NCBI GenBank assembly: GCA_028641055.1
Contig: CM054059.1
Span: 105,722,263 to 105,786,262, forward strand
DNA: 64,000 bases
Direction: 5' to 3'
Origin: Alopecurus myosuroides
Taxonomy: Eukaryota > Streptophyta > Magnoliopsida > Poales > Poaceae
The notes beneath the pieces are model-generated. The model worked only from the letters and a program-made list of their open reading frames with translations, was not told the DNA's origin and made no database searches. The position numbers and the translations under genes are program-made. The stretch's first letter is position 1. Each line of letters begins with the position of its first letter. Shown here piece by piece: positions 9,943-21,861 of the stretch.

Positions 9943-11180
9943 CTAAGGATAGAATTTGCGGAGGTGTGAAACGTTCCATGGATTGGCGTAGATGCCACCA
10001 GTCTTCGGGTTCTTGAATCGATAAGCGCCACCTGGGATAACTTCGTGTATGATGAAGGGTCCTTCCCATGGTGGCTCGAGCTTGTGTCCTTCCTTCGGTT
10101 TGAGCCGCAGCACCAAATCTCCTACCACGAAAGCTCTGTGGCGTATACGGCGGCTGTGGTAGTTGCGTAACGACTGTTGATATACCGCGGATCTTGCGAA
10201 TGCAATGTCGCATATTTCGTCGAGTGCATTCACATCTTCCGCGAGTGCCTTGTTAGAGGTTTCTTCGCTGTAAGCGACGACTCGTGGGGCGCTGAAATTG
10301 ACATCTTCGGGAAGGACTACTTCAGCTCCGTATACCATGAAAAATGGCGTGTAATTTGTTGATCAATTCGGGATTGTGCGGAGGCTCCATAGTACGGAGG
10401 GTAACTCTTCTGCCCAGTGCCCTGCTGCTGGGTGCAGACGATTGAGTAGCCGTTTCTTTATTCCAGCTGAGACCAATCCGTTGGATCGTTCGACTTGACC
10501 GTTGGTTTGCGGATGAGCCACTGAGGCAAAGCTGAGGGTGATTCCCTTTTCCTCACAGAACTGCTGTGTTTCCTTTGCTGTGAAATTGCTTCCATTGTCG
10601 GTGATGATGTTGTGTGGTATCCCGAATCTGCATACGATGGAGTCGAGGAATTTCACGGCGCATTGGGCGCTGGCCGAGGTGACTGGCATGTCTTCGATCT
10701 ACTTCGTGAATTTGTCGACTGCTACGAGCATGCGCGTATATCCTCTGGGTGTTGATTTGCGTAATGGTCCTACCATGTCTAGCCCCCATTGTGCAAAGGG
10801 CCAGGCAATTGGTATCATGTGTAGTTCCGTAGCTGGGGCATGTGGTTTAGGTGCAAATTGTTTTCAAGCGTCGCACTTGTCGACTAGGTCCTTTGCGTCT
10901 CTGGCCGCTGTGAGCCAGTAGAATCCTGCTCGAAAAGCTGTACCCACAATTGCCTTCCAGCTGGCGTGATGTCCGCAATCTCCTTGATGTATATCTCTCA
11001 GTAATTCCTTGCCATCTTCGGGTGCTATGCATCTCTGCAATATTCCTGAGATGCTCTATTTGTATAAGTCCCCGTTGATCACTCGGAAAGTTTTGCTGCG
11101 ACGTACTATCTGTCGAGCCTCGCAAATGTCCGCTGGGAGCTGTTTGTTGGACAATTAGTCGAGGTATTTCTGCGTCCATA
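9943..11180 (-). pseudogene. Integrase region of the Tat-type Gypsy pol
   Basis: The minus-strand frame holds an integrase that would insert element cDNA into the genome. Visible parts are the catalytic core with IITDNGSNF (second catalytic Asp) and QTNGQVERSNG (catalytic Glu) at about 10470-10600, and a C-terminal domain with FVVGDLVLRLKP and the ending WNVSHLRKFYP at 9943. The N-terminal zinc-binding part lies around 10850-11100 and is broken by in-frame stops; another stop separates the core (10363) from the C-terminal part (10338). It follows the RNase H region in the usual Gypsy order. Confidence 0.85.
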
Positions 11181-12185
11181 CTGGTTCGACCATAAAAACT
11201 TGTCTTGAAATATAATGACTAAGCTCGATCATAGCAATTTGCGGGCTAACCTCTATCTCTGATGTTGCGGGTGCTCCCGCGATCTTTTTGACTTTCACCA
11301 AACGCTTGATCATCCTCTCGAAATATATTCCCGGCGGTATGGGTGTGTTTGTGGACCCCATGTTAGCCAGCCTATCCGCTTCTTCGTTGCTGGATCTTGC
11401 AATATGTTTCAGCTCACACCCCTTGAAACTTCCTTCGAGTAGGTTATACATGTCCCGATAGGCGATCATATTTTTGCGACAGCGTCGCACTCTTTCATAG
11501 TCTGTTGTACGATGAGGTTTGAATCTCCATAAATCATCAGCCAAGTGGCCCCGCACGCAATCGCCATCTTCATGCCATGCAGCAGGCCTTCGTATTATGC
11601 GTCTTTGTTGGATGCTGGATCGTCGGGTGAAAAGTCCAATCTCAGGACGTACTGCAGCTTGTCTCCTCTGGGTGATATGAGGACGATCCCAGCTCCAGCT
11701 CCCTCATTCCTTTTGGACCCGTCGAAGTACATGATCCAGTTGCTCGTGTATTCGGGTGGACCTGGTGTTTGTAATTCTGTCCACTCGCTTAGGAATTCCA
11801 CGAGTACCTGCGACTTCAGGGAATTGCGTCCTGCGTATATGATATCCCAGGCGCCTAGCTCGATGCTCAATTTTGCGATTCTCCCGGATGCCATTGGATT
11901 GTTCACTATAGTACCGAGTGATGCGTCGTTTAGCACCGTGACGGTATGTTCCTGGAAGTAATGCTTGAGCTTTCGAGCTGTGAGGACGACCCCGTATGCG
12001 AGCATCTGGTAGTGGGGGTATCGCTGTTTGCACGGCGAAAGCACCTCGCTGATGTAGTAAATTGGCCTTTGAACTCCATACGCCTTGCCGTCCTCCGGTC
12101 GTTCGACTACGATGGCCGTGCTGATGACCTGATTTGTTGCGGCTAGGTATAGGTATAGCGGTTCTCTTTCATGTGGCGTTGCCAA
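11155..12185 (-). pseudogene. Dual RNase H region of the Tat-type Gypsy pol
   Basis: The first part (about 11800-12185) is the reverse-transcriptase-linked RNase H: PIYYISEVLSPCKQRYPHYQ and ARKLKHYFQEHTV. It is followed by a second, separate RNase H starting WIMYFDGSKRNEGAGAGIVL near 11700 and ending with HIARSSNEEADRLANMGS near 11360. Two RNase H modules in tandem are typical of the Tat lineage. An in-frame stop at 11595 and a frame change before 11556 split the second module. The role would be degrading the RNA strand during reverse transcription. Confidence 0.8.
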
Positions 12186-12206
12186 AACACGCCTGCTTTG
12201 TAGTGT

Positions 12207-12926
12207 TCACTTTAGATCTGCGAATGCATGTTTTGCTTCAGGTGTCCACTCAAATTTATCTGTCTTCTTCAACAGTTTGTAGAAGGGTAATGCATGTTCG
12301 CCCAATCGTGCGATGAATCTGCTCAAGGCGGCTAATCGCCCTGCGAGCTGTTGTACGCCGCGAAGATTGGTTGGCTCCTTCATTGTCAAGATTGCTTGTA
12401 TTTTCTCTGGGTTGGCCTCAATTCCTCTGGCGGATACCAAGTACCCGAGAAGTTTTCCTGCAGGGATGCCGAAGACGCATTTTGTCGGGTTGAGCTTGAT
12501 CCTGTACGCGTTCAGTGCATCAAACGTTTGTCTGATGTCCTCGAGGAGCGTGTCCTCCACTTGAGTCTTGATGACGATGTCGTCAACGTACACTTGTACG
12601 TTCTTGCCAATGAGCTTGGCGAGACATTTTTGCATGCAGCGCTGATATGTTGCGCCTGCGTTCTTTATCCCGAAGGGCATTGTTGTGTAGCAGTAAACAC
12701 CGTGGGGTGTGATAAACGCTGTCTTCTCCTCGTCCTCCTTTTTCATCCTGATCTGATTATAGCCCGAGTAGGCGTCCAAGAAGGAGAGACGTTGGCAACC
12801 TGATGTAGAGTCCACGATCTGGTCGATCCGTGGTAGGGGAAAGTGATCCTTGGGGCAGTGCTTATTCAACCACGTGTAGTCGATGCACACGCGAAGGATG
12901 TCAGTATTCTTCTTCGGGACCAGCAC
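12207..12926 (-). pseudogene. Reverse transcriptase of the Tat-type Gypsy element
   Basis: A 239-residue open segment on the minus strand carries a Gypsy-type reverse transcriptase: LRVCIDYTWLNKHCPKDHFP, SFLDAYSGYNQIRM, TTMPFGIKNAGATYQR and the catalytic YVDD in VQVYVDDIVIKT (about 12574-12603). The thumb/connection part (GYLVSARGIEANPEKI, LAGRLAALSRFI) follows. The segment itself is open and its catalytic residues are present. Upstream it is separated from the protease by in-frame stops and downstream it meets a stop near 12207, so a full polyprotein cannot be made. Confidence 0.9.
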
Positions 12927-13175
12927 CGGGTTTGCTAACCAGGTGGAAATCTTTATTTCGCGGATGAATTTTGCTGCGAGTAGTCAATTTACTTCTTCTC
13001 CGAGCGCTTTTTGCTTGGGCTCTAAGAACCGTCGAGTGGTCTGCATGATCGGCTTGGCGTCTTTGAAGACTTCGAGTGAGTGCTCGGCGAACTCCCTGGG
13101 TATCCCTGACATATCTGAAGGCTACCAGGCGAAAATTTCCCAGTACTCACGGAGGAGTTCGACGAGCGCGCCTTC

Positions 13176-13748
13176 CTATGCTGGTGAGAGGGTGGTGGAT
13201 ACCATCGCCGTCTTCGCAGAATCTGTCGGGTGCACTTGATGCTTGCGGGTATCGCTCTTCGCGCTAAACTCAAGCTCGGGGGCGTTCTTCTTTGTGAGGG
13301 GCATCACGGAGTGGTCCATGGTTTTTTCCATCTCCTCCAATTCTTCTTGCATCCCGAAAGATTTTGCGATTTCGTTGAACTCGATGTCGCACTTGTTGGA
13401 TTTCTGGAAGTCACCGTCGATGGTGATTGTGCCATACTCCCCGGGTAGCTTGAGCTTCAAATAGGCGTAGTGTGGTACTGCCATGAATCTTGCGAACGAT
13501 GTTCGACCAAGAATGGCGTGGTACTGTGAGGGCCAGCCGACTACTTCGAAGTCAAGAAATTCTCTCCTGTAATTGCGGTTGCCTAGCACCACCTCCAGAT
13601 TGATTGTTCCGAGTGGACGGATCACTTTTCCTGGAACTATCCCGTGGAAGGATGTCTTCGGTTCCGCGAGTCCGTCCAAGTTCCTGTTCATTCGACGGAG
13701 TGTGTCTGCGTAGATGATGTTGATGCCGCTGCCCCCGTCCATGAACAC
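13176..13748 (-). pseudogene. Aspartic protease region of the Tat-type Gypsy pol
   Basis: The 190-residue minus-strand segment begins MFMDGGSGINIIYADTLRRM, a retropepsin-like active site with DGGSG instead of the usual D(T/S)G. It continues through YHAILGRTSFARFMAVPHYA, the second conserved loop of plant Gypsy proteases. It would cleave the gag-pol polyprotein. It is in the same frame as the reverse transcriptase but in a different frame from gag, and stops follow it before 12926. Confidence 0.75.
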
Positions 13749-13906
13749 GCGAGCCAGCTCGTAGTTGCCAATTTGCGCCTGGATGACCAGCGCGGCGTGT
13801 CCTGGTCGATAGACTCGTGGAGGATGGTCGTGGAGGATGGTCTTCCTTGGAGAAAGTTATTGGTTGATCCGGCCATCTTCAGGTACTCGGGCTTTGTAGG
13901 TGGGGC

Positions 13907-16036
13907 TTACACAGCCATGCATATTTGTCGTGTGTTCGTCTTCTGGACCCTGCGTGATGGACACACCTTTTGTATCATGCCTAAGAGTCCCGCTGGGTTT
14001 GGGTATGCGTTGCCTCCTTGGTTTGCGACGAGCGGCGCAGGTAGTGCGGCTAGCACCATGTTCTGGTTTCCTGGTGGAGGCAGGGGTTGTGGCGGTTGGA
14101 ATCCCTGGCTACCTCCTCCTAGAAGCTGCAGGTAGCCTTGACTAATTGTTGTTCTGTTTTTCTTCGAGAATGCCTCGTGTATGTCGATGAACTTTCGGCA
14201 ATCCTTGAGAAGGTGTGTTGCCTTATTTTTTCCCGTGCGTTTATCTGTAAATAGATGTAGCGTGCAGTATCCATCGAGGTCCTCCTCGGGAGTTTTGTCC
14301 TCCGTCTTCGGTTTCCACTCACGATTTCCGCGGCGTCCATTATCGCGGCTTCGCGTGAATTCTGCCGCCACTAGTTCTTCTCGGTCGTCGTGATCGTAAT
14401 ACTTCCTTCTTTTCTTTCGACCGTGGCGATCGTCTTCGGGTGCGGGCAAGGATGCCCTCTCGTTGCGCACTGAGTCCTCTCCGTTCGCCCATCTGTCGGC
14501 TATGATCATTAGCTCTCCGATAGTTTTGGGCGCGGCTCGTCCCAGTTCTTCTCTGAAAGCAGTTCGTCGAGCGCCTTTTGCGAAAGCTTCGACTGCTACT
14601 TCCTCTGATATGTTTCCTGCCATGTTTCTAAGTGTGGTCCATCGCTGAATATATTCGTGGGTGGACTCGCCACTCTTCTGCTTGCAAGCTCGCAGTTCCT
14701 CAATGGTCGCTGGTCTTTTATAGGTTGCCTGGAAGTTTTTGCAAAAGTCAAAGTATAGATCGTCCCATGACCCGTAGCAAGCCTTTGGCCTTGATTTGAG
14801 CCAGCTGCGTGCTGCCCCCACCAGGTGCAAGTTGAGGTACTGCATAGCCGTGTTTTTGTTCCCACGTTGGCACTTTACTGCCGTGAGGTAGTCTGACAGC
14901 CAGGATCAAGGTTCGAGTGAAACGTCGTATTTCGTCACTTGCGTGCTGAGCTTGAACCGTTTGGGTAGAGGCGCCTCGCGAATACTGCGAGCGAAGCATA
15001 GTGCACCACATGTTTCGTCGTCAGAAGAGGTGGATGGGGAACGTGCACCGTTCCTCGCTGCTCGTGCTTTGTCCACCCTGTTTTGCGCGATGTATAATCG
15101 TGCGTTGTATCCTGGTTGATCACGGTCGATTTCCTTCCTTGGCTCCTTGCTGCGATGTCATGAACGGCCGCTGCGATGTCGCGAGCTGCGATCTCGATCT
15201 CTTGGACTGCCATCGCTGCTACTCGGACTATCACCGCGTCGTATGGCTTCTTTTCCTCGGGCGCGACGAGGTGATTTTTCCTTCCCGGGCGATGTGCTCC
15301 TGTGCCTGCGGGGTGCTTCCTTGTCTCTTTGCTCTGCTGCCTTTTTGCGATCGTAGGAAGCGAGTTTTTGGGCTGCCATGCCCAATCCTTTCTAAACCTT
15401 CTTGTATTGTTCTGCACGGGGGTCGTTTTCCCCTGGTTGGTTTATCTGCATGTAGGTGGCGGAGGCCAGTACCGCGGCAGCGGGAGTTTGCGGGTGGACA
15501 TTTCCATCCTCGTCGACACGCATAAGGGAAGGCCTGAGTGATTTGCTGATTCCGCTCAGGGACTCGCCATCCATAGTCGCAGTCTTTGAAGCGTATCCTT
15601 TTCTCGTAGGGCGATTCCCGACTGAAGGTGTCAAGGATAGCGCGGCTCGGCGCTGGCTTGACTCATCTGCTAATCTCTTTCGCTCGGCTAGATCTCTCTG
15701 AGCTTCTTTTATTGCTGTAGCCGCTCTCACTAGATGGTAGTGGTAGGCGGTCATGTCCTCGTGAGGGTCTCCGACTTCGGGTGGCTTACTCGTGCAGAGG
15801 GCCTCTTTCGCTCGGAGCCAGGCATCTCGCGAGACGTCGATGGTAGCGCGTTCTGTTGCGCTGTGTTTAGTTTCTTCGGGTGGATCTCCTGACCCTGCCA
15901 TGCAGACTTGAGCCAGATATGGCCTGCGAGTCCTAGGCGTAGCTTGGGAGGCTCTCCTGATTCGAGAAGGTTCCTCTGTAGAGAGGGTATGGAAGTTGTT
16001 GGTGTTGAGGCGGATAGATTCGCCGCTTTTCGCCAA
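13907..16036 (-). pseudogene. gag of the Tat-type Gypsy element
   Basis: One minus-strand frame runs from the ATG at 16036 to 13907 but is cut by in-frame stops at 15392, 15158 and again before 14845. The N-terminal third is Ala/Arg-rich (AATAIKEAQRDLAERKRLAD), then comes a basic Arg/Ser-rich stretch. The C-terminal part (14845-13907) has the Retrotrans_gag core (YLNLHLVGAARSWLKSRP, DLYFDFCKNFQATYKRPA) and a linker with CTLHLFTDKRTGKNKATHLL. It would build the particle. A frame change separates it from the protease. Confidence 0.8.
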
Positions 16037-16335
16037 GTCGCGATCTTCGTGTTGAGGTCGCGAATCGACAGCTCCGGGGCTAGAGATCGACCCAGATTTC
16101 GATCCTTCGGGGTCGGTGAAGTGGTGGATCCCTTCTTTGTTGCTGTAGAATTAGAAGCTCCCGAAAGTCAGGGTGACGCTCTTCTCCAGGTCGCTAAATA
16201 CCGGGCGTGATTTCGGCGAGTGCGGGGTGACGATGACTGATCCGATTCGGATCGGGTTGGTCGGAGTCGAAGCCGCGGGGTTCCGACGTGAGTTGGTCGT
16301 CGATGAAGCCGAAGATGCTGGAGATCCAGCGCCCG

Positions 16336-16356
16336 CCGTTCCCACAGACGGCGCCA
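16336..16356 (-). other. Primer binding site of the Tat-type element
   Basis: On the minus strand it reads TGGCGCCGTCTGTGGGAACG, two bases inside the 5' LTR. This TGGCGCCGTCTGTGG form is found in other grass Tat-type elements, where a host tRNA primes minus-strand DNA synthesis. Confidence 0.75.
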
Positions 16357-16358
16357 AT

Positions 16359-16851
16359 TGTCGAATCTGCATCTCAACAAGTTCCTCGGTTGAACCCATA
16401 GGGTTTCGATTAGGAGAACGTGTAGGCGCTGGTGACAATCGTCGGCTAGACAGGGGGCACGATTTACCCAGGTTCGGGGCCCTCGTAGAGGTAAACCCCT
16501 TACTCCTGCCTCTGTCGATCTGTATTAACGAGTAGATCGGTTACAACGGGGGGTTGCTCAAGTCGAGAGTATGATCTCGATCTCAAGGCTTGGTGGTGCG
16601 GTATTTCTTGGTCCCCCTCCTGGTGGTTCTCCTGGCCTTATATAGGTGGCCAGGTCTCAAACCGTACCCGGGGAGGACTCAAACCCTAACCTAGAGTCGG
16701 TTACAAGTTTCCTAACTTGACCCGCTAGGCCTTGCGGGTGGGCTTCAATTGGGCCTTCTAGAATAGTCCACAACGCTTCCTTTGGGGCTTGGGCCGTGGG
16801 CCTGAGACCGGGTAGGCTCACCCGACAGGCCTAGGATCCATCCCTTCGTCA
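16359..16851 (-). repeat. 5' LTR of the Tat-type Gypsy element
   Basis: 493 bp, plus-strand TGTCGAATCTGC to CCCTTCGTCA, matching 3918-4400. A TATATAGG motif near 16640 (minus-strand CCTATATAAGG) is a candidate TATA box for the LTR promoter. It is followed on the right by the target-site duplication GTCGC. Confidence 0.9.
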
Positions 16852-17357
16852 GTCGCGAATCCGTAGTTACAATGGAGGATTTTACGAGAGAACCCAACTC
16901 CACGGAACTCCAGATTCAGAACGTCACCGAGGAAGGACTAACTCCTGATACCAATTGATAGGATCCTTCCTAGCTACAACATAATTTAAAGAACAGCCTT
17001 ACGACAAAAGTGATTCGAGTTCATCCTGGTTTGGAATTATGAGAATTTTCGATTACAAAGACGCAATTGCCAACCTCGAACAACGGCGGCGATAAGGGGT
17101 AAACCCTAGAAAACAAGAAATGGTCCTAGTTCTCTTCTGAGCGTAGTACATATAGGGAGGTAATCAGACAAAGAAGAGGGAAGGTAGGAGACAACCGTGC
17201 TTTCCACCTCAGCTGGTTGTCGGAATTCAAACAGTGACCCTTGCTTCAATCTTGACTATTGGATTAGAATGGACGGCTACGATGGCTTCACGAAAGATAG
17301 AAGTGAGAAGGTGCGGTCCCTGACATAAGGTAACAGAGAAAACTGTGGGCCAAACAG
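16852..17357. other. Remnant hosting the Gypsy element (right part), possible old LTR
   Basis: This continues the host sequence of 3604-3917. At 16946-16955 the minus strand reads TTGGTATCAG, like a tRNA-Met primer binding site, directly followed (plus strand 16956) by TGATAGGATCC. A minus-strand LTR might therefore begin at 16956 and end near 17356 (CCAAACA). No partner LTR is visible, so this is only a suggestion. No reading frame seen. Confidence 0.35.
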
Positions 17358-17862
17358 TTAAGGGCCTCTTTGGTTCAAAGGATTCTCAAACCAAGGGAAT
17401 AGGAAAAATAGAGGATTCAGGTGCATCCCATCTCTGTTCCTATGGAATCCCAAAACAGAGGAATTGACAATGGAAGAGCCTTTGGCTCCACTGTAGGAAT
17501 TGTACAGGAATCCCAAGCATTAAAATACTAATATTTTGAGTTTCGGCTATTCAAACATATAACGGCTAGTGCATCCAACTGTCCAGGTATCCGTTGGCAT
17601 GAGTTGCATAAATAGCCTGGTGCTTTTTCTCAATCTGCACTACACCAGCTAGCTCGTTCCATTTTTCCTCCACTCACCAATTCTCTCATCACGTTAGCAT
17701 CATCTTGCATCTCCTGCACTCAATTTTTTTCATCTTTCCCTTGCCGAAGAAACCAAAAACAAGGTTAGTGCTCATCTCCTCTAGCTGAATAATAAAATTT
17801 TCTGCTATTCAATATGTGAGGAATTTACATGGTTTCATCCAATACATTTACAACTGCACACA

Positions 17863-18234
17863 ATGAATCCGATTTACCGCCGTAGAACTGAGAGTGACGA
17901 TGAATTCGTTAATTTTGTACTTCCTACTTTAGAAGATACATCACAACCTTCTTCCAGTAAAAAAACCAGTGCACACATCCAAAGTTTCGAGGGGCTTGGC
18001 GTGTCCAAGAAATATTAAGAGGACATGAGATCTTGTGCAAAAGGACTTTCCGCATGGAGGTTGGAATTTTTCAAGCACTTGTTGATAAGTTACGTGAGAA
18101 AAAATCCCTTGCGGATTAGTATTAGCAGTAGAAGAGTAAGTAGCTATACTTTTGTATGCAATAGCAAAAAAGGCAACAACTGAATCATCGTTTTGTATTA
18201 GTGCTTGATGCAATCACACGGCTCACAAGTGTCT
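17863..18234 (+). pseudogene. Harbinger transposase, N-terminal exon
   Basis: The ATG at 17863 opens a frame (MNPIYRRRTESDDEF) that shifts near 17960. The continuing sense then reads HEILCKRTFRMEVGIFQALV and, after further stops, VLDAITRLTS at about 18202-18231, all typical of the N-terminal half of PIF/Harbinger transposases. The exon stops at 18235 where a Helitron terminus begins. With the exon at 20632 it would make the enzyme that cuts and pastes the element. Confidence 0.6.
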
Positions 18235-18235
18235 A

Positions 18236-18264
18236 CTAGATCATGATAGCGCGCGTTGCCGCGC
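18236..18264 (-). mobile_element. 3' terminus of a Helitron inserted in the transposase gene
   Basis: On the minus strand the sequence ends with a GC hairpin (GCGCGGCAACGCGC) followed about 11 nt later by CTAG, with T next to it: a canonical Helitron 3' end. On the plus strand the host base before it is A, as expected for insertion between A and T. The Helitron would extend to the right on the plus strand. I could not fix its 5' (TC) end, which should lie before the transposase exon at 20632. Confidence 0.6.
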
Positions 18265-20631
18265 CCGTCCGTTTTTATGATATGATTATAGGTATTTTTT
18301 AAAATATAGAGAAAAATCATGAAATTCAAATTTCTCAAGGCCATATATAAATCAGTAATTGAAAACGGACCACATCGAAACACAGGGAGGGGGCGGCTAG
18401 AAACAATTTTCTTTGCAAAATCATTTTTTTTTTCACTATGTATGCACCCCCTAACGATAGTTTTTAGGTGTCGTGACATCCTCTAAACCCCTGGTTCCAG
18501 ACGTTGTCGCTCCTCCACCGCGGAAACAGCTTCTTAATAAAAAAAAATCAGTATAGTTATATAAGTGTTTGGACAGTCCAAGAATCCACTCTAAAGTACA
18601 ATGCCTTGATGTAGGGACATATGACTAAAGTTTCACGTCTAGAATCATCTTTGCGCCGAAATGGTAACATCTAATTTTATCGTTGGCCATTGCATAGAAG
18701 TATCAAAAGAAATATTTTCCAAGACATTTAGCTAACGGATGATGAAATGCTTATACAAACTACAGCGCAGTGCACGAAGAGTACATCTGTAACCATACTA
18801 ACCAATAATGTAGAAAGGATTAACTCTGGTGGCATAAACATGATTTCTGTTTTTTAACCTAATTTAGGTCGCTATGAAACTTTTTTTCCCTTGTCGCATT
18901 TAGTATTTTTTTCGCTAGAGCTTGCACTGGCCTCAAGATGAAGCACAATCACAACTACTAAATTATAGTCAAGGATGATAAGCTGGCTATATTCCATTAG
19001 TTTGTGTATGCCAAATAGTTACAGTAACGAGTAACTACACAAAGTTTCCACGAAGTGAAGCCTTTTAGCCTTTGGAGCACTACTAATAGCAGTAGCGGAA
19101 CCAATCTAGACTAATGCAACTCGTGACGACTGATCATTTAGCAATGCGTAGTTAGACTAAGAAAAGGGTGTGGCGCCATCCTAATTTCCGACCTTTATAA
19201 CGGAAGTGATTCATAGCCGCTAACTAGCCGGCGAGTCCCGTGAACTTTTATCTGTATTATCGATTTCTTCAGAAAGAGCACACAGCCTTTTTTTTTACCT
19301 TGCTGCCGCAAAGATACAAGTCTTCGATCGAAAAAACGTTGAAGAGAGATTATTATAAAAAAAAAATTGCGCTTCGGATAAAAATAACAACTTACTGAAA
19401 TAGACAGGGATACGATGTAAATTTGCTCTAACTTGTTTAGATGTCATGCGCACGCCTTTAGTTTAGGCATGTCCGTCTCCCATCCTAACAGATTAAACCC
19501 CAATCGAATTGCTTGTGTCCGTAGGTTAGCCCACATTAACTTCCTGAAACAAACATCCAGAAAACAGGAGAGATTAACATCCAGCAGAGTGAGGTGAGAA
19601 ACAACCTGTGTGCGTACGTTGGTACAACACAAAATCAAAGGTGTACCTGAAAGAAACATCCCAACTCACAAGGAATGAAAAAATAACATATCTAGGCACA
19701 AGAGCCATCGATGCCAGAGAAAGATTATGTTAAGAATGAAGCAGAAGAACAAAGGACATATATAATGTATCCACCGCCGGACAGATGATCAGCTGCGAAT
19801 AAGAGGGGGTTAAAGCGGACAATAAATCCGACGTTAATCACAATGTTGCCGGCGGTTTCAGTTTGCCACCTGCACAAACGGAAGGGGAGGCATTGCCCTG
19901 CTGGTGGGCCCACTCTGCTGCCTGTGCGTCATCCACGCCGCGGCGGCGCAGTTGCGAAGCGAAATATTTGAGCGGCCTCTTCGAAATCGACGCGGAATTG
20001 AGGGAGACTGGCATCCAGGTTGGTTGGCTTGGCTAGTTCTTCGCCGGCGCGAGTCGATTGCAGAGCAAAGAATCGGTGAGGCATGGGGCAGGGGAACAGC
20101 AACGGCACCGCGGCCAGGGGGTAGAGCGGACAGCGAGTTGGACTGTTCGTATTTTGTTTTTCACTACAGGCTATAACAACGCTGACGAAAAAAAAATAAC
20201 AGAAGGGCCGAGCCGGTAAGGCCATATGAGCTTTCATGGCCCGATTAACCACGAGCGTCCTAGCTTCATATGTGGAGTAGCAGCCCACTAACGGGACTCT
20301 AGCCCATTTACTGTGATTGAAGGAAGTCAGAGGGGATTAATTAGCAACGCGTCGAGATTAATCTACAGCTTTGGATGGACAGATCCGACGGCATAGGACG
20401 CCAAATCTCTGTGAGTGGTCGTAGGTGGTTCAGTTTTACTGTTTCTTAATATATGTCCACCCTCCCTGAACCCACATCCAATCTTGAGCAAACCAAAGTT
20501 TCGCTTCTTTCAGGTACGGCCGTACGGGTACACATGTTGACTATTTCAGTATTAGCATGTTTCAATAAAATAATGTATGTAATTCAAAGCAAGGTTCTAA
20601 CATAGAGATATCTCATATTTAATTCATGCAG
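18265..20631. other. Probable Helitron body plus transposase intron, no gene recognised
   Basis: About 2.4 kb between the Helitron terminus and the second transposase exon. It holds no long reading frame and no motif that I recognise as Rep/helicase, so the Helitron would be non-autonomous. Short frames near 19904-20176 and 19929-20288 lie in a GC-rich patch and overlap on opposite strands; I do not consider them genes. Confidence 0.5.
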
Positions 20632-21435
20632 AATTGCATCGGTTCTATAGATGGTACACATATTCCTTTGTTCCTTCCATCAGGCCAGCAAGAACCATAT
20701 CGGAATAGGAAGCAAACACTCTCACAAAATGCCATGGTTGCCTATGATTTTGACTTGAAATTTGTGCATGTACATGCTGGCTGGGAAGGATCAGCTTCAG
20801 ATGCAAGAGTTTTACAAGATGCACTGAATCATGGATTTCATGTACCCCATGGTAAATTTTATCTTGTTGATGCCGGTTATGGAAACACACCCCAATTTCT
20901 CGCCCCATACCGCGGTACTAGGTATCATCTAAAAGAGCAAGGAATGGCACGTCAAATACCACAAAATTATATGGAGTTGTTCAACCTTCGTCATGCTCAA
21001 CTTCCTAATCATATCGAGAGGATTATTGGTATACTAAAGATGAGATTTCCTATACTGAAGGTTGCTGCTCATTATTCAGTTGACAAGCAAATTGACATAT
21101 TTGTGGCTTGTTGTGTTCTACACAATTTCATATGCCTACACAATGGAGATATGGCATGGCCTACTAATGCCCCCATGGAGATTGATCCAAACCAGATCGT
21201 TGATGTGCCAAATGGAGATCACAACTACCATGGTGATTTACATGCATTTAACTACTCTAGAGAAGCAGGAAATCAAATGCAAGATGATATCGCACGATTA
21301 TATATCACACAGATCTTAGCAAATATATGTACCACGATGATATTACATGCAAGTTGTACTACGATTCATGTACTTCTGATATTAATGTTCTACTTCAATA
21401 AATTAATATTCTCACGTTCTTGTCAGGAAACATGA
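20632..21435 (+). pseudogene. Harbinger transposase, catalytic exon (DDE_Tnp_4)
   Basis: The exon starts after a TTCATGCAG acceptor. It carries the catalytic domain: NCIGSIDGTHIP (first Asp), FYLVDAGYGNTPQFLAPYRG (second Asp) and HIERIIGILKMRFPIL (Glu), then CCVLHNFIC near the C terminus. All three catalytic residues are present and the frame is open to 21435. The tail after about 21340 (ILANICTTMILHASCTT) does not look like the family and suggests a frameshift near the natural end. The N-terminal exon is broken, so the whole gene is called a pseudogene. Confidence 0.8.
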
Positions 21436-21861
21436 TTGGAGTCTCGAACAAGAGACTCCTATACTAGACCTCTTAGTCAACGAAAATACACACCAGTTCT
21501 AGTAAACAAAAGCATACTACCAAAATACATGAGGTAACTTGAATCTACCAAAATATACATGACATCGATTAAACTTGCATACTACTGCCTAACTAGATAT
21601 GACTCCATCACTCCATCATAGAGAGGAGTGTTAGGTCTGATCCTTTGTATTTCTACGAGCAATCTCCCTTTTAATCCAAGCCAACTTTAGTGTATCACTA
21701 CTGAATGACAACAAAACCTCCCTGTGTTCCTTACTTTAGAAGATGTCTGATGCCAATAGTATATCGCCCAATTGTAGATCAGCCAACCCTTCAATTGCTG
21801 TAATGCACTTGTGAATGCTAAAGGGGTCCTCTAGTTTCTTCTCCTCTATAGCTGCAAAACG

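Larger units (their letters stand above)
3918..16851 (-). mobile_element. Complete Tat-lineage-type Gypsy LTR retrotransposon
   Basis: The element is 12.9 kb, bounded by LTRs 3918-4400 and 16359-16851 and flanked by a perfect 5-bp target-site duplication GTCGC (3913-3917 and 16852-16856). Minus-strand order is 5' LTR, primer binding site, gag, protease, reverse transcriptase, RNase H, second RNase H, integrase, a long 3' region, polypurine tract, 3' LTR. The long 3' region carries a spliced gene on the opposite strand. A duplicated RNase H and extra, often antisense, ORFs between integrase and 3' LTR are known features of the plant Tat lineage (RIRE2/Grande/Ogre relatives), so I assign it there. 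All coding regions carry stops or frameshifts, so this copy is not autonomous today. Confidence 0.9.

Noticed and set aside
10847..11179. 110-codon minus-strand frame in the integrase region
   Set aside because: It is out of frame with pol. The integrase zinc-binding segment lies in the pol frame of the same DNA, broken by stops.
15001..15541. Long plus-strand frames opposite the Tat gag
   Set aside because: Cys/Arg/Leu-rich shadow of the Arg/Ser-rich gag linker. No start context or motif.
19904..20288. Overlapping plus and minus frames in a GC-rich patch
   Set aside because: Neither shows protein-like conservation or recognisable domains; both are explained by composition.
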